From NCBI RefSeq assembly GCF_000485595.1, contig NW_014577508.1, positions 135,152 to 169,326 on the forward strand: 34,175 nt of DNA. Direction: 5' to 3'. Every line of letters begins with the position of its first letter. Within the stretch, counting starts at the first letter, position 1. The notes beneath the pieces are model-generated. The model searched no databases, was not told where the DNA came from, and saw nothing but the letters and a program-made list of their open reading frames with translations. This DNA is from Priapulus caudatus (Eukaryota > Priapulida > Priapulimorpha > Priapulimorphida > Priapulidae). The translations under genes and the position numbers were made by a program. Positions 11,670 through 21,367 of the stretch are shown in pieces.

Positions 11670-11929
11670 GCTGAGAGGGCCTATGTCCCCCAGGGTACTG
11701 CCGGAACGTGCCTTGGGTACGGTCCGGTATACCGGAATGTACCCTGGTACTATCTAATGTGCCAGACCGTACCTCGCCTACTCCACTAACGAGTCTAGGG
11801 AGTCGCCTAAGCCTACTCCCTAACCTTAACCCTAACCCTATTAGATAGTTACCAAGGTACGTTCCTGTATACCGGACCGTACCCAGGGTACGTTCCGGCA
11901 GTACCCTGGGGGACATAGACCCTATGAGC
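11670..11929. mobile_element. Long-TIR MITE family 1, copy 1 (left)
   Basis: A 260-bp element with arms of about 90 bp. It begins GCTGAGAGGGCCTATGTC and ends in the inverse form (GACATAGACCCTATGAGC). Flanking 9-bp repeats are CTTGCTTAG and CTTACTTGG, and the right-copy allele has a closer match. The arms contain smaller palindromes (CCGGTATACCGG). The centre holds CCCTAA repeats, like telomere sequence. It has no coding capacity. The long TIRs and 8-9-bp target duplication suggest a Mutator-like or hAT/P-type source. Confidence 0.85.
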
Positions 11930-12007
11930 CTTACTTGGTTTCATTAAGACCAGTACACCGGTATATTTTGCTTCCATGTTTCTGTACCACATCTCACATG
12001 CAGGGAC

Positions 12008-12212
12008 CAGGCGTGGATTTAGGCCGTTTGCACCGGTTTCCAGAAACCGGTCACAGCCTGGGTATCTTCAGAATTGACCCTTAAAATTCACCAGAATGCA
12101 CCAAATATAGCCTAATTTTTTTTTAATTCCCCGGGGGGCTCGCCCCCGGACCCCCCTAGCTGTGACTAGAACTATGGAAACTGGTCACCCAAACCCTCTG
12201 GATCCGCCCCTG
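12008..12212. mobile_element. hAT-like MITE with CAGG...CCTG termini (left copy)
   Basis: The ends are CAGGCGTGGAT and ATCCGCCCCTG, imperfect inverted repeats of the hAT style. GGGAC flanks both sides directly (12003-12007, 12213-12217), a 5-bp duplication. The inside has a T-run and a G/C-rich hairpin (CCCCGGGGGGCTCGCCCCC). The counterpart is at 16691-16895. Confidence 0.65.
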
Positions 12213-12596
12213 GGGACATCTCAATGGCACCCTTGGAGCCACTGCAGTTCACCTGATGTTCCCTAAAGATGTACTAGTATTTACAATTCTTGAAATATAC
12301 ACTGTACACTTACCCATAACCTCCTATGCCATATACCAACTATTTTAGGTCGTGTTTGACTGTAATATATGGTATATTTCACATCCTACAAATAGTTGGG
12401 TTTTTAACCTACTAAACACATGTGTTCCTTTTGTCTGAAATGGTGGCGGTAAATGCGTGTTCTGCACTGGGTTTTAGTTGAATCACATACTTATTATCGC
12501 TATAAATGTTAACATGCATGCATCATCATAGGTTTTTGTTCCAGTCTTGCTGATGAGAGTGTTTGTGGGATGATGGTGATGGAGATTCCGTGTGTC

Positions 12597-13203
12597 AAAT
12601 GAATAACAATGTAAAAATGCAAAACCGGCTACACGCATTTAGTCGAGTTATGCATGGCTGTGCCTACCTATTAAACCAGGAATAGTTGCAGGTTCCCTTA
12701 CCACAATGACAGTACAATCACTACGGTGAGGCAAAAATATGTCTGGTTATATTAGATACCCGATGAATACCAGAAATGGGCAAAGTGAAACTGAGAGGCT
12801 TAATGTCAGTGGCCATGAGGCAACACATGAGCACAAAGTAGGGCTGAGAGGGTCTATGTCCCCCAGGGTACTGCCGGAACGTACCCTGGGTACGGTCCGG
12901 TATACCGGAGCGTACCCTGGTACTATCTAATATGCCGGACCGTACCTCGCCTACTCCACTAACGTGTCTAGGGAGTCGCCTACGCCTACTCCCTAACCCT
13001 AACCATATCAGATAGTTACCAGGGTACGTTCCGGTATACCGGACCGTACCAAGGGTATGTTCCAGCAGTACCCCGAGGGACATAGACCCTATGAGCCAAA
13101 GTAGGCACTATGAGGAAGGTAGCAGGCTCATGGTAGCATGTATGTAGTTTGTACATGTGGTAACAGAACCCACTGAAATACAATGCTGATTCTGTTGTGG
13201 TGA
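12597..13203. other. 607-bp segment inverted relative to the right copy
   Basis: The block from AAATGAATAAC to TTGTGGTGA is the reverse complement of 17280-17885, while flanks on both sides stay collinear. It contains MITE copy 2. No inverted repeats were seen at the breakpoints. Confidence 0.9.
12843..13096. mobile_element. Long-TIR MITE family 1, copy 2 (left)
   Basis: A 254-bp element of the same family as 11670-11929, with a perfect 9-bp target duplication, CAAAGTAGG (12834-12842 and 13097-13105). It lies inside the inverted segment. Confidence 0.9.
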
Positions 13204-13405
13204 GCAATCGTTTTTTCCAATAGTCCGCCATCTCGAAGATAGCAAACAATAAGTACGATGCCAGGATCAGCAGAGAGAAATGCCGGAGCTTCGCCAGGTG
13301 GTACAAACAATTCATCACGAAGGAAAAATATGGTGAGCTTCACTCGATTTTCTAACCAATACCATGAGACCGCAGAGTAACGCTGATGAGTGTGACATTA
13401 GTTAT

Positions 13406-13470
13406 GCTGAGAGGGTCTATGTCCCCCAGGGTACTGCCGGAGTACCCTGGGGGACATAGACCCTATGAGC
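13406..13470. mobile_element. Long-TIR MITE family 1, copy 3, collapsed to 65 bp (left)
   Basis: Only the outer 35 bases of one arm and 30 of the other remain, joined at GCCGG then AGTACCC. The flanks ATTAGTTAT and ATTAGTTAC are the same as those of the full 260-bp allele at 18089-18348, so this is an internal deletion at one insertion site. Confidence 0.9.
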
Positions 13471-13509
13471 ATTAGTTACCCTAACCATTGACGTATAACC
13501 ATAAGTGGA

Positions 13510-13745
13510 GGACACACCATGCGAATTTATTCGCACGACCGCAGCGGATTGTAAAACCGTCGCAGAATTCGCATGGTGTGTCCGCTCAAACGCGGGCGAA
13601 TTTTGCCGCACCTAATTTCGAAGCGATCAAACATGTTTGATAAATTCGCATGGTGTGTCCGCTCAATTATCGCATGCGCGTGCGAATATTTTCGCCGCGA
13701 ATTTCGCTGCGGATATGATCGCAGCGAAATTCGAATGGTGTGTCC
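13510..13745. mobile_element. GGACACACC-ended inverted-repeat element (left, shortened allele)
   Basis: The element starts GGACACACCATGCGAATT and ends AATTCGAATGGTGTGTCC. The outward motif TTCGCATGGTGTGTCCGC recurs inside at about 13568 and 13646, suggesting nested or tandem ends. It is about 86 bp shorter than the counterpart at 18388-18709. No clear target duplication was found. Confidence 0.65.
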
Positions 13746-14685
13746 CAGGCTTTAGTATTCACCAGCTAACGATGCATATATTCGCAATGTTAGAAACCTA
13801 CTTGTCACCACGTCTAGCTGTGAGACTTCGACTCCGGTTGGTCGCGGAATACAACTTGCTAGCATGGCTGTTGTGTCACTTTCACTGAGAACGTTATGAC
13901 GTGCATTTTCCATGCAAACAACAAGATTGAAAACCAGAGTAACCGTCGTCACTGTTAGGGGTGTAACGATATATTAATCTATCAATATTGTACAAGGCAG
14001 CCGGCGAAATCAATTGTTTGATAGTGAAATTTGATATCGATAACAATTGGCAATAGTGCCATCAACTATTTTGATAGGTCCAATAGTTAGGATCTGCGTT
14101 ATGTTGTATTTCTATCATGGCTAACTATTTATTCATTAGGTTATATCTTTAAAGTTTATCAATTTTTGATAGCAAAATTGTAATATATTTAAAGTAATCC
14201 TCACTAGTGCTTTGACTTTACTGTATCCATTTTAGTGCAATATCATTCATAACTCATCTTTTTTGTGTACAAAAGTTATCTGTACCTATAGTGTTACAAT
14301 AGTATTCAGTAGGGATTGTCACTATCAAAAGTATGGATGGTACGATATCACGATACAAACCTCAACAATACATGTATCGATACTCGAACTACTTAATAAC
14401 ATCTATGTTATTTGATAGCGTAGTTTCATCAGAAAACATAAGAAGCATAAGACAATATGCAGTTTAATAGCAAATGTTAACTAAACATTCCGCGATACTG
14501 ATTTGTAGGCATTCACGTGATTAGTATAGTATTGTTTAAGTGTGTAGCTTATTAGGTAAGTTTCTCTTGAAAGTACATGTATCGTGATACGTATCGTATC
14601 GTGAAACCTGTATCATGATGCAAATCATATCATGAGTTACCTGTGTTATGCTAACCGATAACATCACAATGGTACTGTCAGTAAT

Positions 14686-14695
14686 NNNNNNNNNN
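14686..14695. other. Assembly gap (10 N)
   Basis: Ten N separate the two copies of the 4.7-kb duplication. The length is a placeholder, and the true sequence may contain no gap at all. Confidence 0.99.
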
Positions 14696-16215
14696 GGGAG
14701 GTGTTTCTATCCGTGTATAAATTTAGGGAAACAGTTCACATTTTTAAATGATTTATTACGAAAAATGTTTTGTGATGTTAACTTTATGTATCCTGGGAAA
14801 ATATAACTGTTAGTTCCAGAGCATGTCTAATTTCCAAACATGTTTACAGTCACGGCGCATCAAAGCAAGTATGTGTGTGTGATTCACATTTACATCTCAA
14901 CGGTGGCTTTTTGTGATAGGTCATCTGTTACAAAAAAAAACTTTACGAACAAGTCATAAACTAATACCTAAAGGTTTACCTAATTGAACACTGTGAAAAT
15001 ATATAAAGCCTTTATAGTACGTCTCGTCTGATAAAGGAATTATGCATTATCTATGAGTTTTACCCTACGGTGTTGTTAATAATGTTTGTATAAGTAGTTC
15101 CTGTTACATGTATGTAGTCGTGTTTTTCTCTTCTTCTGTCTGACATGGCTGTAAATTTTGTCAAATTGGATCGTCAAGCAATGGTACATTTTATAAATGT
15201 AGTTTTGTCAAAACAAAGCCTTACCCCTTTGTTGTAAATGGTGGAAATGTTAATGTATTTTTTGAAAATAATAAATATATAAACGTCCTAACCTGCTTCT
15301 TAGATTTTCTATGTCTAATTATGATGTGGAAACACGTCAGTTAAGATATGCTTGACGATATCTAACATAATGAATTATATTTGATGCAAGCTATGTGACG
15401 TGATGTCACGTATTGTTTAAAGTGTGTATATGAGAAAGTGCTATAATTGCATGAGCGATATATCCTGTAAAAATATATAATACATTAATAAGTGACACGT
15501 GTTATTGGCTGGGCGGCGCAGTAGTAGCAGTATGTTCAGCATTCAGCAGAAATACATTTTGTCCGATTGTGCGAAATAAAATCGGCAGAAATTTTGTAAA
15601 AATGGCCGCCCGTCTATGAGGTGACCGTAGCGTTGTAATTGTGGTAGCAGAAAATAACACTCCCGAGGTCAGTATGGTTGCGACCATTTACCACGAATAC
15701 GCAGGTACTTAATGTATTGCCTGGTTTTGTTCTACTAACTTGCTACTGCTGCGCCACCACCAACCAATTACGAGCAAGCAGACTGAAAAGTAGTTCCAGA
15801 CCTTATTTGAATACATGTTCATGTGTCATTACTACAGTGTTCAACTAGCCAATCGGATTACATCTCCCATAATGCATTGGGCTTTGTAGGTGGCAGCAGC
15901 GTCCAGTGACTTCACAGTGTGATACAATGGCTATCTCACATTGCAGAAAGTCAGTCACCGTGCTAATGCCCTCCCTTCTCCAATGCCACCGCAGGTTATT
16001 ATTTGACTGAATGAATTGAATCTTAGTGGGATCTGTGATATAATAAAATTGTTACTTGTTTAATCGCTACTTTCGGGGACAAAACCATGTTGTTATAGAA
16101 TTTTCGCCAATGATATCGGCTTTGCTGAAGTTGTATTGCTGAATTTGTATTTGGTTTACAATCATGGCGATATCTGTACGCGTTAAATAAAGATGTGATT
16201 TCGTTTGTCTTGTAG

Positions 16216-16327
16216 TCACTGCACTGATGAAGATGATTGGTCTGAGACCACGGTGAAGCGCACAGTCAAAGATCTCCTTAAGGAGTACAATCAACCTGTA
16301 CTAGCCAAGATAAGTCCGCTGGCGCAG
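16216..16327 (+). CDS. Gene B CUTL first-half exon, right copy
   Basis: The sequence is identical to the exon at 11533-11644, with the same acceptor (CTTGTAG), donor (GTATGT), phases and peptide (DDWSETTVKRTVKDLLKEY). This copy lies on the same contig as the homeodomain exon at 21068, so it is the one to use when building gene B. No second-half CUTL exon was found between here and 21068. A direct join at phase 0 (CAG to CGT) is possible and would fuse half a CUTL domain to the homeodomain. Confidence 0.8.
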
Positions 16328-16352
16328 GTATGTTCAAACTACACTTGCTTAG

Positions 16353-16612
16353 GCTGAGAGGGCCTATGTCCCCCAGGGTACTGCCGGAACGTGCCCTGGG
16401 TACGGTCCGGTATACCGGAACGTACCCTGGTACTATCTAATGTGCCAGACCGTACCTCGCCTACTCCACTAACGAGTCTAGGGAGTCGCCTAAGCCTACT
16501 CCCTAACCTTAACCCTAACCCTATTAGATAGTTACCAAGGTACGTTCCTGTATACCGGACCGTACCCAGGGTACGTTCCGGCAGTACCCTGGGGGACATA
16601 GACCCTATGAGC
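16353..16612. mobile_element. Long-TIR MITE family 1, copy 1 (right)
   Basis: 260 bp, allelic to 11670-11929. The flanks CTTGCTTAG and CTTGCTTGG match at 8 of 9 bases, supporting the 9-bp target duplication. Confidence 0.88.
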
Positions 16613-16690
16613 CTTGCTTGGTTTCATTAAGACCAGTACACCGGTATATTTTGCTTCCATGTTTCTGTACCACATCTCACATGCAGGGAC

Positions 16691-16895
16691 CAGGCGTGGA
16701 TTTAGGCCGTTTGCACCGGTTTCCAGAAACCGGTCACAGCCTGGGTATCTTCAGAATTGACCATCAAAATTCACCAGAATGCACCAAATATAGCCTATTT
16801 TTTTTTTAATTCCCCGGGGGGCTCGCCCCCGGACCCCCCTAGCTGTGACTAGAACTATGGAAACTGGTCACCCAAACCCTCTGGATCCGCCCCTG
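16691..16895. mobile_element. hAT-like MITE (right copy)
   Basis: Counterpart of 12008-12212 with the same CAGGCGTGGAT and ATCCGCCCCTG ends and the same GGGAC flanks. Confidence 0.65.
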
Positions 16896-17279
16896 GGGAC
16901 ATCTCAATGGCACCCTTGGAGCCACTGCAGTTCACCTGATGTTCCCTAAAGATGTACTAGTATTTACAATTCTTGAAATATACACTGTACACTTACCCAT
17001 AACCTCCTATGCCATATACCAACTATTTTAGGTCGTGTTTGACTGTAATATATGGTATATTTCACATCCTACAAATAGTTGGGTTTTTAACCTACTAAAC
17101 ACATGTGTTCCTTTTGTCTGAAATGGTGGCGGTAAATGCGTGTTCTGCACTGGGTTTTAGTTGAATCACATACTTATTATCGCTATAAATGTTAACATGC
17201 ATGCATCATCATAGGTTTTTGTTCCAGTCTTGCTGATGAGAGTGTTTGTGGGATGATGGTGATGGAGATTCCGTGTGTC

Positions 17280-17885
17280 TCACCACAACAGAATCAGCAT
17301 TGTATTTCAGTGGGTTCTGTTACCACATGTACAAACTACATACATGCTACCATGAGCCTGCTACCTTCCTCATAGCGCCTACTTTGGCTCATAGGGTCTA
17401 TGTCCCTCGGGGTACTGCTGGAACATACCCTTGGTACGGTCCGGTATACCGGAACGTACCCTGGTAACTATCTGATATGGTTAGGGTTAGGGAGTAGGCG
17501 TAGGTGACTCCCTAGACTCGTTAGTGGAGTAGGCGAGGTACGGTCCGGCATATTAGATAGTACCAGGGTACGCTCCGGTATACCGGACCGTACCCAGGGT
17601 ACGTTCCGGCAGTACCCTGGGGGACATAGACCCTCTCAGCCCTACTTTGTGCTCATGTGTTGCCTCATAGCCACTGACATTAAGCCTCTCAGTTTCACTT
17701 TGCCCATTTCTGGTATTCATCGGGTATCTAATATAACCAGACATATTTTTGCCTCACCGTAGTGATTGTACTGTCATTGTGGTAATGGAACCTGCAACTA
17801 TTCTTGGTTTAATAGGTAGGCACAGCCAAGCATCACTGGACCAAATGCGTGTAGCCGGTTTTGCATTTTTACATTGTTATTCATT
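17280..17885. other. Inverted counterpart of 12597-13203
   Basis: Reverse complement of the left-copy segment, with small differences. Collinear flanks are GATTCCGTGTGTC before and GCAATCGTTTTTTCC after. Confidence 0.9.
17387..17640. mobile_element. Long-TIR MITE family 1, copy 2 (right, inverted)
   Basis: 254 bp, flanked by CCTACTTTG on both sides (17378-17386 and 17641-17649). That is the reverse complement of the left-copy duplication CAAAGTAGG, so element and flanks were inverted together. Confidence 0.9.
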
Positions 17886-18088
17886 CGCAATCGTTTTTTC
17901 CAATAGTCCGCCATCTCGAAGATAGCAAACAATAAGTACGATGCCAGGATCAGCAGAGAGAAATGCCGGAGCTTCGCCAGGTGGTACAAACAATTCATCA
18001 CGAAGGAAAAATATGGTGAGCTTCACTCGATTTTCTAACCAATACTATGAGACCGCAGAGTAACGCTGATGAGTGTGACATTAGTTAT

Positions 18089-18348
18089 GCTGAGAGGGTC
18101 TATGTCCCCCAGGGTACTGCCGGAACGTACCCTGGGTACGGTCCGGTATACCGGAACGTACCCTGGTACTATCTAATATGCCGGACCGTACCTCGCCTAC
18201 TCCACTAACGAGTCTAGGGAGTCGCCTACGCCTACTCCCTAACCCTAACCCTAACCATATTAGATAGTGACCAGGGTACGTTCCGGTATACCGGACCGTA
18301 CCCAGGTTACGTTCTGGCAGTACCCTGGGGGACATAGACCCTATGAGC
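18089..18348. mobile_element. Long-TIR MITE family 1, copy 3, full length (right)
   Basis: 260 bp with ATTAGTTAT and ATTAGTTAC flanks (18080-18088, 18349-18357) and arms of about 90 bp. The core has CCCTAACCCTAACCCTAACC. This is the full allele of the 65-bp remnant at 13406-13470. Confidence 0.92.
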
Positions 18349-18387
18349 ATTAGTTACCCTAACCATTGACGTATAACCATAAGTGGA

Positions 18388-18709
18388 GGACACACCATGC
18401 GAATTTATTCGCACGACCGCAGCGGATTGTAAAACCGTCGCAGAATTCGCATGGTGTGTCCGCTCAAACGCGGGCGAATTTCATCCGCACCTAATTTCGA
18501 AGCGATCAAACATGTTTGATATTTTCGATGTGGATTTTTACCGCTGCGTACAGCCGTGTGGCGACAGTAGATCGCGTGTAGTGTGTCCGCTGCGGTCGTG
18601 TGAATAAATTTGCATGGTGTGTCGGCTCAATTATCGCATGCGCGTGCGAATATTTTCGCCGCGAATTTTACTGCGGATATGATCGCAGCGAAATTCGAAT
18701 GGTGTGTCC
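18388..18709. mobile_element. GGACACACC-ended inverted-repeat element (right, longer allele)
   Basis: 322 bp from GGACACACCATGCGAATT to AATTCGAATGGTGTGTCC. A second inverted copy of the left end (CCGCTGCGGTCGTGTGAATA) lies near 18588, so a complete inner element of about 237 bp seems embedded. Confidence 0.65.
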
Positions 18710-19649
18710 CAGGCTTTAGTATTCACCAGCTAACGATGCAAATATTCGCAATGTTAGAAACCTACTTGTCACCACGTCTAGCTGTGAGACTTCGACTCCG
18801 GTTGGTCGTGGAATACAACTTGCTAGCATGGCTGTTGTGTCACTTTCACTGAGAACGTTATGACGTGCATTTTCCATGCAAACAACAAGATTGAAAACCA
18901 GAGTAACCGTCGTCACTGTTAGGGGTGTAACGATATATTAATCTATCAATATTGTACAAGGCAGCCGGCGAAATCAATTGTTTGATAGTGAAATTTGATA
19001 TCGATAACAATTGGCAATAGTGCCATCAACTATTTTGATAGGTCCAATAGTTAGGATCTGCGTTATGTTGTATTTCTATCATGGCTAACTATTTATTCAT
19101 TAGGTTATATCTTTAAAGTTTATCAATTTTTGATAGCAAAATTGTAATATATTTAAAGTAATCCTCACTAGTGCTTTGACTTTACTGTATCCATTTTAGT
19201 GCAATATCATTCATAACTCATCTTTTTTGTGTACAAAAGTTATCTGTACCTATAGTGTTACAATAGTATTCAGTAGGGATTGTCACTATCAAAAGTATGG
19301 ATGGTACGATATCACGATACAAACCTCAACAATACATGTATCGATACTCGAACTACTTAATAACATCTATGTTATTTGATAGCGTAGTTTCATCAGAAAA
19401 CATAAGAAGCATAAGACAATATGCAGTTTAATAGCAAATGTTAACTAAACATTCCGCGATACTGATTTGTAGGCATTCACGTGATTAGTATAGTATTGTT
19501 TAAGTGTGTAGCTTATTAGGTAAGTTTCTCTTGAAAGTACATGTATCGTGATACGTATCGTATCGTGAAACCTGTATCATGATGCAAATCATATCATGAG
19601 TTACCTGTGTTATGCTAACCGATAACATCACAATGGTACTGTCAGTAAT

Positions 19650-19853
19650 GCAGATGGGGTCGTTGTCATATCAGGTACTACAGATATGTACCCGAGGTAG
19701 TTTTAGGTTGTTTAGTATTACGTTTATATTTTTATGAGGTATGTTTAGGGTTAGGGTACACTTCTGTAGTACAAGTCTGGTACACTTTGTGTATACATAT
19801 ATGTACCTCGGGTACATATCTGTAGTACCTGATACGACAACGACCCCTTGAGC
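19650..19853. mobile_element. Long-TIR MITE family 2
   Basis: 204 bp with arms of about 45 bp (GCAGATGGGGTCGTTGTC against GCTCAAGGGGTCGTTGTC for the inverted end). It has a perfect 9-bp target duplication, GTCAGTAAT (19641-19649, 19854-19862). The core has TTAGGGTTAGGG. The end pattern GC-4N-GGGTC and the 9-bp duplication resemble family 1, so one transposase may have moved both. Confidence 0.9.
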
Positions 19854-20279
19854 GTCAGTAATAGCAATAATACTGCAGTACTGTACTATTTCAACACTAA
19901 CATCGTGGCGTAAAGGTACCGAGTAATAAGCTGAATGAACACACATGTGGTATGTAGTACTGTAGTGCAGTGAATCTGCACCCTGCAGAGCTTTGCCCTT
20001 TCCCTTCCACTTCACACATGTATTACAATAATAGGATTCATCTAATTCGGTCTCATTTTAGCTGTCTCTAGTATCGTATAAGTGTCGGCTAGCTCAGTAT
20101 TTATCTAATGATTATGTAGTCTCTTTCTTGCAATACTAGTCTTCAATCATCGATAGCACCGTAGACAATATTGCGACGGTACTTTAAGAAGCAGCAGCAG
20201 TAATGTTCCAGTACTCGTACAACCCCCATCGGTCGCTCCTTGTCGCTGTCAGTGTAGAGTTGCTGTCCCCACCCGTTTT

Positions 20280-21052
20280 TCACCGCCCACGTCTCACATC
20301 GTCTCACCTCGCGTGCTGACTCCCAGCGACCCGCCGCCCGCCCGCGTCTCACACCTTGTCACCTAGCGTTGCCGACCTCCAGCAACCCGCCGACCGCCCG
20401 CGTCTCACACCGTCTCACCTCGCGATTCCGTTCTGCGCAGAGCGTGTGCTGACCCCCACTGACCCGCATCTCACACCGTCTCACCTCGCATGCCGACCCC
20501 CACCGACCCGCGTCTCTCATTCGCGTTGCCGACCCCCACTGACCCGCATCTCACACCATCTCACCTCGCGTTGCCGACCCCCACCGACCCGCGTCTCACA
20601 CCGTCTCACCTCGCGTGCCGACCCCCACCAACCCGCCGCCCGCCCGCGTCTCACACCTCGTTGCCGACCCCCACCGACCCGCGTCTCACACCGTCTCGTT
20701 GCCGACCCCCACCGACCCGCATCTCACACCGTCTCACCCCGTCTCACCTCGCGTTGCCGCCCGCCCGCATCTCACACCGTCTCACCTCGCGTTGCCGACC
20801 CCCACCCGCCCGCGTCTCACACCGTCTCACCTCGCATGCCGACCCCCACCGACCCGCATCTCACACCGTCTCACCCCGTCTCACCTCGCGTTGCCGCCCG
20901 CCCGCGTCTCACACCGTCTCACCTCGCATGCCGACCCCCACCGACCCGCATCTCACACCGTCTCACCTCGCGTTGCCGCCCTCCCGCGTCTCACACCGTC
21001 TCACCTCGCGTTGCCGCCCGCCCGCGTCTCACACCGTCTCATCTAGCGTTGC
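20280..21052. repeat. 45-bp GC-rich minisatellite before the gene B homeodomain exon
   Basis: About 17 units of roughly 45 bp (parts: GTCTCACACCGTCTCACCTC and GCGTTGCCGACCCCCACCGA), some shortened by loss of the C-rich segment. All three forward frames stay open for long stretches, giving Pro/Thr/His-rich frames, but none runs in frame into the homeodomain, so these are composition effects. The array ends about a dozen bases before the acceptor at 21065/21067. A 22-nt acceptor-like segment is repeated inside it at 20428-20449. Confidence 0.92.
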
Positions 21053-21067
21053 CCGTTCTGTGCAGAG

Positions 21068-21367
21068 CGTGTGCCGCCGACGACGCGGCTGGCCGCCGAC
21101 AGCCGGCTGACGTTTCACCCGGAGTACGAGCTGCCGCTGATGCGCAGCTGGTACCACCGCTGGCGCAACCCGACGCTCGTGCAGCTGCAGGAGAACCTCA
21201 ACGAGCTGAACAGCGGCCCGTTCAGGCAGGACCGGCCGAAGGTGACGCTGCTCAAGCTGAAGAACTGGTGGAAGAACGAGCGGCAGCGCGAGCGCAACAA
21301 GAGCGGCAAGAAGACGGACGGCAAGGGCAGCAGCAGCGAGGAGAACAACTCGATGGACGTCGAAGTC
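21068..21367 (+). CDS. Gene B homeodomain exon (divergent K50 homeodomain)
   Basis: The frame opens after a stop at 21044-21046 and ends on a codon boundary at the donor GTGAGT (21368). The acceptor is either AG at 21066-21067 (phase 0, fits the CUTL exon) or AG at 21064-21065 (needs one base from an unseen exon). The homeodomain spans about 21098-21300 (RLTFHPEYELPLMRSWYHR ... LKNWWKNERQRERNK). It shares the F-x-P-E-[FY]-E-L-P entry, the L-N-E-L turn and extra residues before helix 3 with gene A homeodomain 1, so it is of Dve type and not SATB. The recognition helix reads W48-W49-K50-N51-E52-R53, keeping the DNA-contact N51 and K50 while F49 is replaced by Trp. A Lys/Ser/Glu-rich tail follows. 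It is probably a nuclear DNA-binding factor; no named orthologue is recognised. Confidence 0.83.

Larger units (their letters stand above)
10008..14685. repeat. Left copy of a 4.7-kb direct duplication
   Basis: This block matches 14696-19649 nearly base for base apart from scattered substitutions, one inversion and changes in transposon length. It runs to the last base before the N gap, and its partner starts at the first base after the gap. That geometry fits two overlapping allelic contig ends that were placed side by side. See the matching finding. Confidence 0.95.
14696..19649. repeat. Right copy of the 4.7-kb direct duplication
   Basis: This block begins with GGGAGGTGTTTCTATCC, matching 10008 onward, and ends at GTCAGTAAT, where the left copy meets the gap. 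It is about 270 bp longer than the left copy because of full-length MITE copy 3 and the longer GGACACACC element. Confidence 0.95.

Noticed and set aside
11656-11916. Recurring small frames of about 86 codons (also 12721-13083, 16339-16599, 18081-18350)
   Set aside because: They lie wholly in the long-TIR MITE copies and arise from palindromic GC-rich arms; there is no protein family signal.
11533-16327. Biological tandem duplication of the gene B CUTL exon
   Set aside because: The repeat extends over the whole 4.7 kb, meets the N gap on both sides, and the exon copies are identical, so an allelic overlap is simpler.
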